From: Promethearchaeia archaeon
GTDB lineage: Archaea > Asgardarchaeota > Lokiarchaeia > Sigyniarchaeales > SOKP01
Assembly: GCA_029856155.1 (NCBI GenBank)
Contig: JAHQWL010000072.1
Span: 1-64,000, forward strand
Reading direction: 5' to 3'
DNA length: 64,000 bases
Part shown: piece after piece, positions 52,367-63,264 of the stretch
How positions within the stretch are numbered: position 1 is the first letter of the stretch
How the letters are laid out: every line of letters starts with the position of its first letter
Made by a program: the position numbers and the translations under genes
Notes under the pieces: model-generated
The model's input: only the letters and a program-made list of their open reading frames with translations
Told to the model about the DNA's origin: nothing
Database searches by the model: none

Positions 52367-55300
52367 ATGGTTAAGATCCTCACCTCAATAAGAAATTTCC
52401 GTGATCGTCTCAGAACATCAATATCTGTGAAAGTAAGTAATATTTTATTTTTTCTGGCAATTTTTTTACTTGTAACTCTAGCCATAATTATTAGATGCAG
52501 CCCTCTTATCAGAGGTGTAAATTTAATAAAAGCTTTTGATCCATGGATTCAATGGTATAATGCAGAATACTTAAATACTCATTCTCTTTATGAATATTTT
52601 AATTGGCACGATCTTAAAAGTTGGTATCCTCAAGGAGTCAATCGTGGAGGTTTACGACCGGGATTAACTTTTACTGTGGTAATACTCTATAATATTTTTC
52701 ACTTTTTTGGGTTACCTATTTCATTATATAATATCTGTTTTTTCTTCCCTGCATTTATGGGTGGGATAACGGTATTAGTGATATATTTTCTGGGAAAAGA
52801 AATCAATAATCGCGCAACTGGATTATTTGCAGCCTTTTTCCTAGCGTTTAACCCCGGTTATTTACAACGAACCACCGCAGGATTTTTTGATAATGAAACT
52901 ATTGGTGTTTTTGCGGCTTTAATGACATTCTTATTCTTTTTAAAGGCAATAAAGACGGGAAAATTTTCACATTCTGTAATTGGTGGAATTTTCCTTGGTT
53001 ATTTATCCCTCAGCTGGGGAGGATATCAATTTGTTTTCTTATTGATCCCTCTTATCTGTGTTATAGTAATTTTAACTAGCAAATATAATGAAAATATTTT
53101 AATTTCTTATGCGGGGATTGAAGGAACTGGTTTATTGATATTTTCTTTATATTTGAAATTTAACTATCAAAACTTCTTCTCAGATTTAGCTTTAGGGGGA
53201 ATTTTTCTTTTAACAATTATTTTGTTAGTTTTCCACATAATTTATACAAAAAAGAGTGAGCATCCCAACCTGTATAATAATTTGATAAATTTCATAAAGT
53301 GGGGTTTTATTCCAATTGTTTTAATAGTTGCTGTAATAATATGGGTCGCTCCTGAAATTATACCCTTTGGTTTTGGTTTACGGTTTTGGACAATACTAAA
53401 TCCTTTACTTCGTGGAGAAGTAGCTCTTGTTGCTTCAGTAGCAGAACAGATGCCCAGTGCATGGAGTGTTTTTTATTATAATACATTAATTCCGTTAATG
53501 CTTGTACCTTTAGGTATATATTTCTGTTTTAAGAGATTAAATGCCGCAGATATCTTTGTAATTGCGTTTATTATTCTGATGTATTATTTTACAGGAAGTA
53601 TGATTCGTATAATTTTAATTTTTGCTCCAGCAGCAGCATTAGCGGGAGCATATGGATTAGTTAATGTGTTAAAAATTTTCGGTAGTTTCATAGGGGAAAA
53701 AAAAGTTGGAGTCAGTAGAAAAAGAAGAAGACAGTTAAAGGGAACATTGGGAAGTTCAGAAGCTCTTGCTGTGTATCTTATTGTTGGGGTATTGTGTGTT
53801 GCTCAAGTTACTCATACTAGTCAGATTGCTATTTCACAGATGTCATTTGCACAAATGTCGCCTGGCGGCATAATTCATGATTGGGAGGAGACTTTAACTT
53901 GGATGAAATATAATTTAAAAGGAACAGACGTAGTGGTTTCATGGTGGGATTACGGTTATTGGCTTACTCCAGTGGGGAATGTCACAACGGTAAATGACAA
54001 TAATACGAAAAATGCAACAAGAATAGGTTTGACAGGAATGGCATTGATGCAGACCAATGAGATTTATAGTGCTAAAGCATTTCGTGCTTTAAAAGCTGAT
54101 TATGTATTAGTCTATTTTGGATTTCTTTATACAGGATTAGGTGGTGACGAAGGAAAGTGGACTTGGATGGTGGATATATGCAATGATAATTATGCGGGAT
54201 ATCTTAATATGGGATTGGAAGAAGATAATTGGGCAGAAAATGCGGTCTTTGATGTTAATGAATATCAAAATCAAAGCACTGGAGCTATGGGAGACAGTTG
54301 GTTTGACAGTCAATTAGTGAAGTTAATGTTTTGGGAAGAACCTACTTCAGATGATGGAAATTTAAACCAACTTGAGGAGAATTACGTTCGTGAGATAAAT
54401 AGGAGAACTGATGATGATGGTGACTTATGGAAAACTCATATTCCTGATAACGGTAAGTATAATTCTATCGTATTTATTCAAGAACATTACTCTATATCAA
54501 AATTAGTCAAGTTATACAGAATAGACTATACTGCCTTAGATTCTAGTTTTATAATTAAAAATCCAGAGGTTTTTGAAAATGGCTATGCTACATTTAAATT
54601 AGTAAACACTGGAACAAAGGATTTACTCATCAATAATGTAGATATCAATGGATTAGATTATCAATTTGCTATGGGTACTGAAGATTATACAGTTAAGGCG
54701 GGGAGTGAAGAATTAGTATGGGTAGATATGACAAACACAACTTTAAAAAAAGGGGATATCGCAAAATTAACCGCAACCGCTCAATCAAAAGCTTTATATG
54801 ACAGGACTTTTGAATTTACAAATTCGACGAGTAACTTATTTGTTAAAGAAGCAGTGGAAGGTGCCATTAAAATAAATAAGGAAAATAGTAGAGTTATTCA
54901 AAAAGATTCATCAAACGTCGATATATATCTTGAAGTGGAAAATGTTGGTAATTCAGTTGAAGTACTAGATAGATTTTACGCAATCGAAGATACTATAGAA
55001 AATAGATTTAGTCAAGAAACAATCACATATTTAGAAGGATCATCCATCCTTGGACCAACTGAGAAAGCTTATGTTATGATAGAAGATGCAGATATAAATT
55101 TCTTCCCTATTAAAAAATATAATAAATTAGGTGTGGCTACTCCAAATAATATATATGACGAAGTCTTATTCACATCAAATAAAGAAAACTTTTCTCTATC
55201 AATTTTAAGTGAAGATCGGATTGTATCACCTGAAGTCTTGGCCGCTCTTAATAATAATTTTAGGAACCATATTCCAATTGATTTCGATAACTCATATGCT

Positions 55301-56272
55301 TATACGTATGATAACGGGAGCACAATTTTAACTATAAAGGTAAAAAATACAGATGACTTCATATTTGGATTAGATTCTGTATATTTGAATGGTATTGATT
55401 CCGACCATGAAGTTGACTTCGAAGATTGGGATTATACTTCGATAAACTTAGAACCTAACACAGAAGAATTAATTATAATAGATGCAACTGATTATATAGT
55501 AGGAGATATAAACGAAGAAATATTGGTTTGCATCACTGGAAGTTTCGGAACAACAGTTGCTTCGGATATCGGATATATTTACACCATAAGAGATCAAGAG
55601 GATATTCAAATTATTGAAACTATTGACGGAACGGCAGTTTCATATATTAACGCAAATGAAACAGGCAGAATCTTGATTAAAAACACAGGAGATACTCCTA
55701 TAACGTTAGAAAATGTCATTCTTAATAATACTATTACGCTTGATTGCTCAAATCTTAATGAAATTGAATTTTTATATGGGGATACTTCACTAGATATTCA
55801 AGAATGTGCTTTGATTTCTTTTGATATTCCAACTTTTCAAATAAATAAATCCGATGATATTATGGTAAACATTACAACCATTTCCAATGTTTGGTATGCA
55901 ACAACACTTAGTGCAATAGTTGACAATGAATTTTTTAATATTACAATTAATCCTGACATAACTAGAATCGACCTTAGCGATGATGAAATCACAATAAAAA
56001 TAACAAATAATGGAAAGTTGAATGTGACGGTTGATTCAATTTATATAAATGATACTTATATTCCTCTTGACATTGGCACTTATTTTAGCTTTGAAGATGG
56101 AACATCGTATGAAATTGGTAATCTTGGAGGTTCGATTACCATTACTATGAGTGTTTCTGATCTAGAAACTTTCCCTGACATTGATCCTCTACTTGCTAAC
56201 GATAAATTAATAATTCTTGTACGTACTGTTGAAGGTGCTGAAGACATCCTAGAAGAATTGGTAAGAAACTAA
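52367..56272 (+). CDS. aglB: Oligosaccharyltransferase AglB (STT3 family), long form
   Basis: Transfers lipid-linked glycans to asparagine of secreted proteins. Residues about 20-480 contain roughly 13 membrane helices with the first acidic motif FDPWIQWYN (about 57-65) and FFDNETIG (about 171-178). The catalytic-domain motif WWDYGYW follows near 526-532, then a DNNTKNATRIG segment. After about residue 720 come some 580 residues of repeated beta-sandwich modules (KLVNTGTKDLLINNVDING; VKNTDDFIFGLDSVYLNGID; IKNTGDTPITLENVILNN; ITNNGKLNVTVDSIYIND). At 1301 residues it is well above the usual 800-1000. Monocistronic. Confidence 0.93.
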   Translation: MVKILTSIRNFRDRLRTSISVKVSNILFFLAIFLLVTLAIIIRCSPLIRGVNLIKAFDPWIQWYNAEYLNTHSLYEYFNWHDLKSWYPQGVNRGGLRPGLTFTVVILYNIFHFFGLPISLYNICFFFPAFMGGITVLVIYFLGKEINNRATGLFAAFFLAFNPGYLQRTTAGFFDNETIGVFAALMTFLFFLKAIKTGKFSHSVIGGIFLGYLSLSWGGYQFVFLLIPLICVIVILTSKYNENILISYAGIEGTGLLIFSLYLKFNYQNFFSDLALGGIFLLTIILLVFHIIYTKKSEHPNLYNNLINFIKWGFIPIVLIVAVIIWVAPEIIPFGFGLRFWTILNPLLRGEVALVASVAEQMPSAWSVFYYNTLIPLMLVPLGIYFCFKRLNAADIFVIAFIILMYYFTGSMIRIILIFAPAAALAGAYGLVNVLKIFGSFIGEKKVGVSRKRRRQLKGTLGSSEALAVYLIVGVLCVAQVTHTSQIAISQMSFAQMSPGGIIHDWEETLTWMKYNLKGTDVVVSWWDYGYWLTPVGNVTTVNDNNTKNATRIGLTGMALMQTNEIYSAKAFRALKADYVLVYFGFLYTGLGGDEGKWTWMVDICNDNYAGYLNMGLEEDNWAENAVFDVNEYQNQSTGAMGDSWFDSQLVKLMFWEEPTSDDGNLNQLEENYVREINRRTDDDGDLWKTHIPDNGKYNSIVFIQEHYSISKLVKLYRIDYTALDSSFIIKNPEVFENGYATFKLVNTGTKDLLINNVDINGLDYQFAMGTEDYTVKAGSEELVWVDMTNTTLKKGDIAKLTATAQSKALYDRTFEFTNSTSNLFVKEAVEGAIKINKENSRVIQKDSSNVDIYLEVENVGNSVEVLDRFYAIEDTIENRFSQETITYLEGSSILGPTEKAYVMIEDADINFFPIKKYNKLGVATPNNIYDEVLFTSNKENFSLSILSEDRIVSPEVLAALNNNFRNHIPIDFDNSYAYTYDNGSTILTIKVKNTDDFIFGLDSVYLNGIDSDHEVDFEDWDYTSINLEPNTEELIIIDATDYIVGDINEEILVCITGSFGTTVASDIGYIYTIRDQEDIQIIETIDGTAVSYINANETGRILIKNTGDTPITLENVILNNTITLDCSNLNEIEFLYGDTSLDIQECALISFDIPTFQINKSDDIMVNITTISNVWYATTLSAIVDNEFFNITINPDITRIDLSDDEITIKITNNGKLNVTVDSIYINDTYIPLDIGTYFSFEDGTSYEIGNLGGSITITMSVSDLETFPDIDPLLANDKLIILVRTVEGAEDILEELVRN

Positions 56273-56402
56273 TTTTCTTATTTTTGATTTAACTATTAAT
56301 AAAAATCTTAAGTTATAGAATATTAGAATATCATAAGTCTTATCTTTAATAAATTGACTTTATTTTTATGTTAAATAAGTGTAAAATTTATCGTTTATAT
56401 TT

Positions 56403-58409
56403 ATGATCGTTGAATTCAAATTAGAATCACAATTTGTCCCAGCGGGAGATCAACCCGAGGCTATACAAGCTCTATCAAATAATATATCGAAAGGAAAAAG
56501 ATTTCAAACACTTTTAGGAGCTACTGGCACGGGAAAAACTTTTTCGATTGCTAATTTAATTCAAAAAATCCAAAACCCAACTTTGGTGATGGCTCCAAAT
56601 AAGACACTAGCCGCTCAATTATATAATGAATTAAAAGAGCTTTTTCCTCATAACGCTGTTCATTATTTTGTATCTTATTATGACTATTACCAACCAGAAG
56701 CATATATGCCAATTTCTGGGTTATATATAGAGAAAGATTTTAGTGTCAATGAAGAAATTGAACGTTTAAGACTTGCAGCTGCTCATGCTGTAAGAACTCG
56801 AAGAGATGTTATAGTTGTTGCAACTGTATCTTGCATATATGGTTTAGGAAATCCAGATCTCTGGGAAAAAATCGCTCTATATATAGAAGTAAATACAAAC
56901 GTTAAACGTTCTGAAATTTTAAAGAACCTAGTAAAAATGAATTACGAACGAAGTGAAATCGAATTTAAGCCAGGAAATATGAGAGTAAAAGGTGATATTA
57001 TTGATGTCTATCCAGCGTACTTAAACAATGCTGTTCGAATCTCCCTATTTGGGGATGAAATTGAATCAATCACAGAAATCCATCCTGTATCCAATAATCC
57101 AATAAAAAAAGTACCTAATTATAGAATATTCCCTGCCACGCATTTTATCATACCAGATGAAAATAAAACAAGAGCTTTAGAGTTAATTAAAGAAGAATTG
57201 GAAGAACGAATTGAATTTTTTAAAAGTCGAAAAAAATTTGCTGAAGCGAAATGGATTGAGAGAAGGGTTAAGTTTGATTTAGAAATGATGAAAGAGATGG
57301 GGTGGTGTAAAGGTATAGAAAATTATTCGAGACCTTTAGATGGCAGACCACCAGGAACACCTCCCATGACTTTAATGGATTACTTTCCAGATGATTTTCT
57401 AATAGTAGTTGATGAATCTCATATAACAATACCACAAATCCATGGAATGATTGGTGGAGATCGGTCTCGTAAAAAAAATCTTATAGATTATGGATGGCGT
57501 TTACCTAGCGCTTATGATAATAGACCACTTACATTTGAAGAATGGGAAAGTAAAATAGATAACATAATCTTTATGAGTGCTACACCAGGAAATTATGAGT
57601 TAGAAAAAAGTGGAGGGATTTCCGCAGAACAGATAATCAGGCCAACTGGTCTTGTTGATCCAAGAATAGAAATAAGGCCGGCAAAAAATCAAATTGATGA
57701 TTTATTAGGAGAAATTCGAAAAGTTATTGAAAATAATGGAAGAACTCTTATAACTACTCTAACTAAAAGAATGGCTGAAGATATCTCAGAATATTATAAT
57801 GAGCTAGGATTGAAAATAACGTATTTGCACTCAGAAGTAGATACAGTCGAAAGATTTGAAATTCTACGTCAATTGAGGGATGGAACATATGATGTTTTAG
57901 TTGGAATAAATCTCTTAAGAGAAGGGTTAGATCTCCCAGAAGTTCAATTAGTTGCGATATTAGATGCTGATAAATTAGGATTTTTAAGAGATACTCGGTC
58001 TTTAATTCAAACTATTGGGAGAGCTTCTAGAAATGTTGAAGGAAAAGCTATTTTGTATGCTGATAGGATTTCTCCAGCAATGAAAGCAGCAATTAACGAA
58101 ACAAATAGAAGAAGAAATAAACAAATGAGACATAACGAACAGAATAATATTACACCTCAAACCATTAAAAAAAATATCTTAAAGTCTCTATCAGAGGAGC
58201 AGGAGTTTAAAAATAGAGAAATTAAAAAGCTAAAAAGAAAAGTAAAAGATAAAATTAATGAATTGGAAAAAAAAGGAGATCTTGAAATAGTTATTGAGTA
58301 TTTGGAAAATAAAATGTTTTTGGCAGCAAGAGAATTAAGATTTGAAGATGCTGCTTACTTAAGAGATAAAATCAAGGAGATAAAGGAAACGAATAAAATA
58401 AAAGCATGA
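56403..58409 (+). CDS. uvrB: Excinuclease ABC subunit B
   Basis: DNA-damage verification helicase of bacterial-type nucleotide excision repair, 668 residues. The N-terminus FVPAGDQPEAI, Walker A GATGTGKT (40-47), the beta-hairpin region YYDYYQPEAYMP (about 94-105), VDESH, and helicase motifs V/VI (GINLLREGLDLPEVQLVAILDADKLGFLRD; QTIGRASRN) are all present. The C-terminal UvrC/UvrA-binding coiled coil (MFLAARELRFEDAAYLRDKI) is intact. uvrA follows after 42 nt. UvrABC is bacterial in origin; in archaea it marks transfer. Confidence 0.98.
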   Translation: MIVEFKLESQFVPAGDQPEAIQALSNNISKGKRFQTLLGATGTGKTFSIANLIQKIQNPTLVMAPNKTLAAQLYNELKELFPHNAVHYFVSYYDYYQPEAYMPISGLYIEKDFSVNEEIERLRLAAAHAVRTRRDVIVVATVSCIYGLGNPDLWEKIALYIEVNTNVKRSEILKNLVKMNYERSEIEFKPGNMRVKGDIIDVYPAYLNNAVRISLFGDEIESITEIHPVSNNPIKKVPNYRIFPATHFIIPDENKTRALELIKEELEERIEFFKSRKKFAEAKWIERRVKFDLEMMKEMGWCKGIENYSRPLDGRPPGTPPMTLMDYFPDDFLIVVDESHITIPQIHGMIGGDRSRKKNLIDYGWRLPSAYDNRPLTFEEWESKIDNIIFMSATPGNYELEKSGGISAEQIIRPTGLVDPRIEIRPAKNQIDDLLGEIRKVIENNGRTLITTLTKRMAEDISEYYNELGLKITYLHSEVDTVERFEILRQLRDGTYDVLVGINLLREGLDLPEVQLVAILDADKLGFLRDTRSLIQTIGRASRNVEGKAILYADRISPAMKAAINETNRRRNKQMRHNEQNNITPQTIKKNILKSLSEEQEFKNREIKKLKRKVKDKINELEKKGDLEIVIEYLENKMFLAARELRFEDAAYLRDKIKEIKETNKIKA

Positions 58410-58451
58410 AGTTTTTGTAATATTTTTAATTGATAATATGTAGAATATAAG

Positions 58452-61325
58452 ATGAGCGATAACTCTATTATAATAAAAGGAGCAAGACAGAATAATCTTA
58501 AAAACATTGACGTAATTATTCCACGAAATAAATTAGTTGTTATTACAGGAATAAGTGGAAGTGGAAAGAGTAGTTTGGCAATGGATACATTATTCGCTGA
58601 AGGACAGCGAAGATTTCTTGAATCTTTATCAAGTTATGCAAGACAATTTTTAGGAGAGATGGATAAACCAGATGTAGATTCAATAGAAGGGTTATCTCCC
58701 GCAATCGCAATTGAGCAAAAACCACTTTCAAAGAACCCAAGAAGTACGGTTGGTACTGTAACTGAAATATACGATTACTACAGATTATTATATGCTAATA
58801 TTGGTATCCCTCATTGTCCTAATTGTAGGAAAGAAATAAGACCACAGACACCACAGCAAATCATTCAACAAGTATTAAATTCAATTGAAGAGAATAAAAA
58901 ATTTATGATTAAAGCTCCTGTTATACGAGATAGAAAAGGAGAATACAAAGAGCTTTTACAAGATTTAAAGAAGCAAGGATACGTAAGAGTAGAAGTCGAT
59001 GGGATTCAATATACATTAGATGAGGATATCTCTATGGAAAAAAACGTGAAGCACAATATCAATGTCATAATTGACAGATTAGTTATGCGCAAGGATATTA
59101 AGACACGACTAGCTGATTCTATAGAAAATGCATTAGAGTTAACAGATGGTTTAGTTATTGTTGATGTTATTGAAGATGAGCAGCATATTTTCTCCGAACA
59201 TCTCGCATGTATTGATTGTGGAATATCTTTTCCTCCCTTAGATCATAAAATGTTTTCATTTAACATTCCGCATGGAAGTTGTAAATATTGTAGTGGTTTA
59301 GGAAATGTTATGGAATTTGATTATGAATTACTTTTAGGAAATGATCTAGACATTCCACTTGAGGAGACCTCTATTAGAGATATTCCTGGTTTTGGATCTT
59401 CAAACGGCTATTCTTGGCAAACAATAGTGCAAGTTGCCAAACACTATGGATTTGACACGGATAAAACACCAATTAAAAATATCGACTCAACAAAACTTCA
59501 TAAAATATTATATGGTACTGAAAATGAATCAATTGATTTTCATTTTGAGAGTGAAAATAATGACTATAAAAACCATAATGGAGATTTCAAATCTTCTTGG
59601 CAAGTTGTAAGACCTTTCGAGGGAATAATTCCAATATTGCAAAGACGATACATGGAAACTCGTTCAGAGTGGGCTCGTGAAGTTTATGAAAGTTTTATGA
59701 ATAGGATAAATTGCCCACAGTGTGATGGACAAAGATTAAAACCAGAAAGTTTAGCAGTGACAATTAATAACCTCAATATTGCTGAATTATCTGCTTTATC
59801 TGTAAAAGATTCTTTAAAATTTTGTAAAGAATTAAATTTAACAGAAACTGAAAAGATAATCGTTAAAGAAGTGTTAAAAGAAATATTAGATAGATTATCT
59901 TTCCTTGAAAATGTAGGATTAGATTATATTTCATTAAACCGTCGATCTGATACATTATCCATTGGAGAAGCAGAAAGAATTCGACTAGCTACACAATTAG
60001 GGTCTAGCTTAGTAGGTGTATTATATGTTTTAGATGAACCTAGTATAGGACTTCATCAAAGAGATATTAATCGTCTTATCAATATGTTAAAAAAATTAAG
60101 AGATCTAGGGAATACTGTTATTGTAGTTGAACACGATGAGGCAATAATGCGTAGTGCAGATCATATTATTGATTTAGGGCCATTAGCAGGTGAGAAGGGG
60201 GGTGAAATAGTTGCTGAAGGACCAATTGATTTTATAATCAATTCCAGGACTTTAACTGGAGATTATCTATCAGGAAAAAAGAAAATAATAATTCCCAAAA
60301 ATAGACGGGAAATACACAAAGATTTTATTGAAATAAAAGGAGCAAACGAGAATAATTTAAAACATATCGATGTAAAAATTCCTTTAGGAGTATTTACTTG
60401 TATAACAGGAGTTTCTGGAGCAGGAAAAACTAGTCTAATTATTGATTGTTTATATAAAGGACTCCATAATCTAATAAATACACGGAGTTCAAAAATTAGT
60501 GAAGGAAAGTATGATAAGATTATAGGTTATGAAAAAATTGATAAAATTATTAATATAGACCAATCCCCAATAGGAAGAACTCCCAGATCGGTTCCAGCAA
60601 CATATACAAAAGCGTTAGACTATATTAGAGAAATCTTTGCTGGATTACCCGAAGCAAGAGAAAGAGGTTATAAAAAGGGGCGATTTAGTTTTAATACTAA
60701 AGATGGACATTGCAAAAAGTGTAAAGGAACGGGATATATACTTAAAGAAATGTATTTCTTACCTGATGTGTATATAAAATGTGATTTATGTAAAGGAAAA
60801 AGATATAATACTGAAACATTGGAGGTTAAATATCGAGGGAAATCAATCTATGAGATTTTGAGGATGACTTTTCATCAAGCATTAGAATTTTTTGATAGTT
60901 ATCCTAATTTAAAAAGAACTCTAAAGACAGTAGTAGATGTTGGATTGGGTTATTTAGAATTAGGGCAGTCGTCTACAACTTTAAGTGGAGGAGAATCTCA
61001 ACGCTTAAAGATTGCGAGGGAATTGAGAAAAACAAGCACGGGAAACACCCTTTATATCTTAGATGAACCAACTACGGGTTTATCTTCTTATGACATAAAT
61101 TTCTTGCTTAAAGTACTTCAAAAACTTGTAAATAAAGGAAATACTGCTATTATTATTGAACATAACATGGATATTATAAAGTCAGTTGATTATATTATTG
61201 ATCTTGGACCTGAAGGAGGAGAGAAAGGAGGAAATGTTATAGTAAAAGGAACTCCAGAAGAAATAATAAGCAATAATTCATCTTTCACAGCTAAATATTT
61301 AAAAAAATATCTTAATAATAATTAA
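58452..61325 (+). CDS. uvrA: Excinuclease ABC subunit A
   Basis: Damage-recognition ABC ATPase of nucleotide excision repair, 957 residues. Walker A GISGSGKSS (33-41) and GVSGAGKTS (about 654-662), two signature motifs (LSIGEAERIRLA and LSGGESQRLKIA) and Walker B YVLDEPSIGLHQRD and YILDEPTTGL are visible. Zinc cysteines occur in CIDC...CKYC and CKKC...CDLC; an extra CPNC sits near residue 120. uvrC is not in this window, so the pair may be completed elsewhere. Confidence 0.98.
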   Translation: MSDNSIIIKGARQNNLKNIDVIIPRNKLVVITGISGSGKSSLAMDTLFAEGQRRFLESLSSYARQFLGEMDKPDVDSIEGLSPAIAIEQKPLSKNPRSTVGTVTEIYDYYRLLYANIGIPHCPNCRKEIRPQTPQQIIQQVLNSIEENKKFMIKAPVIRDRKGEYKELLQDLKKQGYVRVEVDGIQYTLDEDISMEKNVKHNINVIIDRLVMRKDIKTRLADSIENALELTDGLVIVDVIEDEQHIFSEHLACIDCGISFPPLDHKMFSFNIPHGSCKYCSGLGNVMEFDYELLLGNDLDIPLEETSIRDIPGFGSSNGYSWQTIVQVAKHYGFDTDKTPIKNIDSTKLHKILYGTENESIDFHFESENNDYKNHNGDFKSSWQVVRPFEGIIPILQRRYMETRSEWAREVYESFMNRINCPQCDGQRLKPESLAVTINNLNIAELSALSVKDSLKFCKELNLTETEKIIVKEVLKEILDRLSFLENVGLDYISLNRRSDTLSIGEAERIRLATQLGSSLVGVLYVLDEPSIGLHQRDINRLINMLKKLRDLGNTVIVVEHDEAIMRSADHIIDLGPLAGEKGGEIVAEGPIDFIINSRTLTGDYLSGKKKIIIPKNRREIHKDFIEIKGANENNLKHIDVKIPLGVFTCITGVSGAGKTSLIIDCLYKGLHNLINTRSSKISEGKYDKIIGYEKIDKIINIDQSPIGRTPRSVPATYTKALDYIREIFAGLPEARERGYKKGRFSFNTKDGHCKKCKGTGYILKEMYFLPDVYIKCDLCKGKRYNTETLEVKYRGKSIYEILRMTFHQALEFFDSYPNLKRTLKTVVDVGLGYLELGQSSTTLSGGESQRLKIARELRKTSTGNTLYILDEPTTGLSSYDINFLLKVLQKLVNKGNTAIIIEHNMDIIKSVDYIIDLGPEGGEKGGNVIVKGTPEEIISNNSSFTAKYLKKYLNNN

Positions 61326-61450
61326 TTCCTCTTTTGAATTCAAATATTACTATAATTTTAAAATAAAATTCTAAACCAAAGGAATATAATTTTATATTAA
61401 TAGTAATTATCAGATGGATTTAAATTTCTAAGTGAAATTCGTGATATAAA

Positions 61451-63256
61451 ATGACTGAAGTTGATAGTAAGATTATTCGAGCTCCAATTGTTTGTATTCT
61501 TGGTCATATAGACCACGGAAAAACCACTATACTAGATTATATAAGAGGTACAGTTGTACAACAAAGAGAAGCAGCAGGAATTACTCAACATATAGGTGCT
61601 TCTTATTTTCCAACTAAAGACATTAGAGAATTTTTAAGAAAATCTAGACAAGAATTCGCTGAAAAAGAAATTAAACTTCCAGGGATATTAGTTATAGATA
61701 CACCAGGTCATGCTGCTTTCTTGAACCTCCGAAGAAGAGGTGGTGCTGTTGCTGATATCGCAATTTTAGTAATAGATGTCACTGCTGGTACTATGCCTAT
61801 AACGTGGGAATCTGTGCGTATTTTAAAAGAGAGAAAAACACCCTTCGTGATTGCAGCCAATAAAATAGATAGAATTTCTGGATGGAAATCGACTAAAGAT
61901 GCTGATTTTTTAGATTCTTATAATTCTCAAAAGCCTCATGTTAAAGATTTCTTGGATGAGAAGATATTGCAAATAATAGGAAATTTCTTAGAAGAAGGGT
62001 TCAAAGGAATCGATCGCTATGATAAAATAAAAGATTTTACTAAGAAAATTGCAATTATACCGACAAGTGGTAAAACAGGAGAGGGTATTTCAACACTATT
62101 AATGATCTTGATGGGATTAGTTCAGCAATATTTAACCACAAATCTTCGATTCTCTGAGGGGGCTGCTAAAGGTGTTGTGCTTGAAGTTAAAAAGGAAAAA
62201 GGGCAAGGAAAGACCATGGATGTTCTTATATATGATGGCATAATTCATAAAGGAGATGAATTTATAGTAGGAGGGTTAGAAAAACCTATTAAATCGAAAG
62301 CAAGAGCTTTATTAATTCCAAAACCCTTAGATGAAATACGAGACCCTAGACAAAAATTTGATTCTGTTGATGTGATTAGTGCTGCAGCTGGTATTAAAAT
62401 CCTTGCTCCAAATATTGAGGATGTGGTAGCAGGGTCTCCATTCAGAGGTATTACAGATACTTCAGAAGTAGAATCAGTATTTAAGGAAATTGAATCTGAA
62501 GTAGAAAGTATTAGGATAAAAACTGATAAAGCGGGGGTAGTCTTAAAAGCAGATACTTTAGGTTCTCTTGAAGCCCTCGAAAACCACTTTACAAAAAGTG
62601 GTGTAAAAATCAGTATTGCAGATGTTGGACCAATAAAAAAAGAAGATATAATTAATGCTAACATCGTCAAACAATTGGACCCATATTCCGCCGCAGTCTT
62701 AGGTTTTAATGTTCCAATATTACCTGAAGCTAATGAACAAGCAATTAATGATAATATAAGAATTTTTACAAATAATGTTATATATCGTTTACTAGAAGAA
62801 TATATTGAGTATGCAGAAACAAGAAAAGCAGAAGATACTGCTAAAGGGTTAAGTGAACTAATTTTGCCGGCTAAGATGAAAATGTTTCCGGAATTTATAT
62901 TTCGAAATTCAGATCCCGCAGTATTTGGAGTACGTATTGAGGCAGGAACATTATATCCTAAAGTCCCACTAATTACAGACAAAGGCAAAAGAATCAGAAG
63001 GGTACATCAAATTCAAGATAAAGGTCAAACAATTGAGAAAGCCCCTAAAGATTCAGAAGTCGCAATTTCTATCCGTGGCATTGAGATAGGACGAGATTTA
63101 GAAAAAGATGAAACTCTTCATGTCAATATTCCAGAATCTCATGTTAGGCAATTAATGGGAAGATTTATTGATGAATTAACTTTAGATCAAAAACAAGCCT
63201 TAAAAGATTTTATTGATTTGATGCGAAAAATAAACCATCCCTGGTGGGGAATGTAG
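61451..63256 (+). CDS. infB: Translation initiation factor aIF5B
   Basis: GTPase that promotes ribosomal subunit joining, 601 residues. RAPIVCILGHIDHGKTTILDYIR (10-32) gives G1; DTPGH (about 84-88) is G3 and NKID (about 139-142) is G4. Domains II-IV follow, with KAGVVLKADTLGSLEALE and the C-terminal helix ending INHPWWGM. It is the short archaeal form without the eukaryotic N-terminal extension. The CCA-adding enzyme gene starts 8 nt after its stop, so the two form an operon. Confidence 0.97.
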   Translation: MTEVDSKIIRAPIVCILGHIDHGKTTILDYIRGTVVQQREAAGITQHIGASYFPTKDIREFLRKSRQEFAEKEIKLPGILVIDTPGHAAFLNLRRRGGAVADIAILVIDVTAGTMPITWESVRILKERKTPFVIAANKIDRISGWKSTKDADFLDSYNSQKPHVKDFLDEKILQIIGNFLEEGFKGIDRYDKIKDFTKKIAIIPTSGKTGEGISTLLMILMGLVQQYLTTNLRFSEGAAKGVVLEVKKEKGQGKTMDVLIYDGIIHKGDEFIVGGLEKPIKSKARALLIPKPLDEIRDPRQKFDSVDVISAAAGIKILAPNIEDVVAGSPFRGITDTSEVESVFKEIESEVESIRIKTDKAGVVLKADTLGSLEALENHFTKSGVKISIADVGPIKKEDIINANIVKQLDPYSAAVLGFNVPILPEANEQAINDNIRIFTNNVIYRLLEEYIEYAETRKAEDTAKGLSELILPAKMKMFPEFIFRNSDPAVFGVRIEAGTLYPKVPLITDKGKRIRRVHQIQDKGQTIEKAPKDSEVAISIRGIEIGRDLEKDETLHVNIPESHVRQLMGRFIDELTLDQKQALKDFIDLMRKINHPWWGM

Positions 63257-63264
63257 ACAATTTT

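Noticed and set aside
62245..62988. Long minus-strand open frame (247 codons) inside the aIF5B gene
   Set aside because: It is wholly antisense to a highly conserved gene, has a low-complexity Ser/Ile/Leu composition, and has no start signal or recognisable motif.
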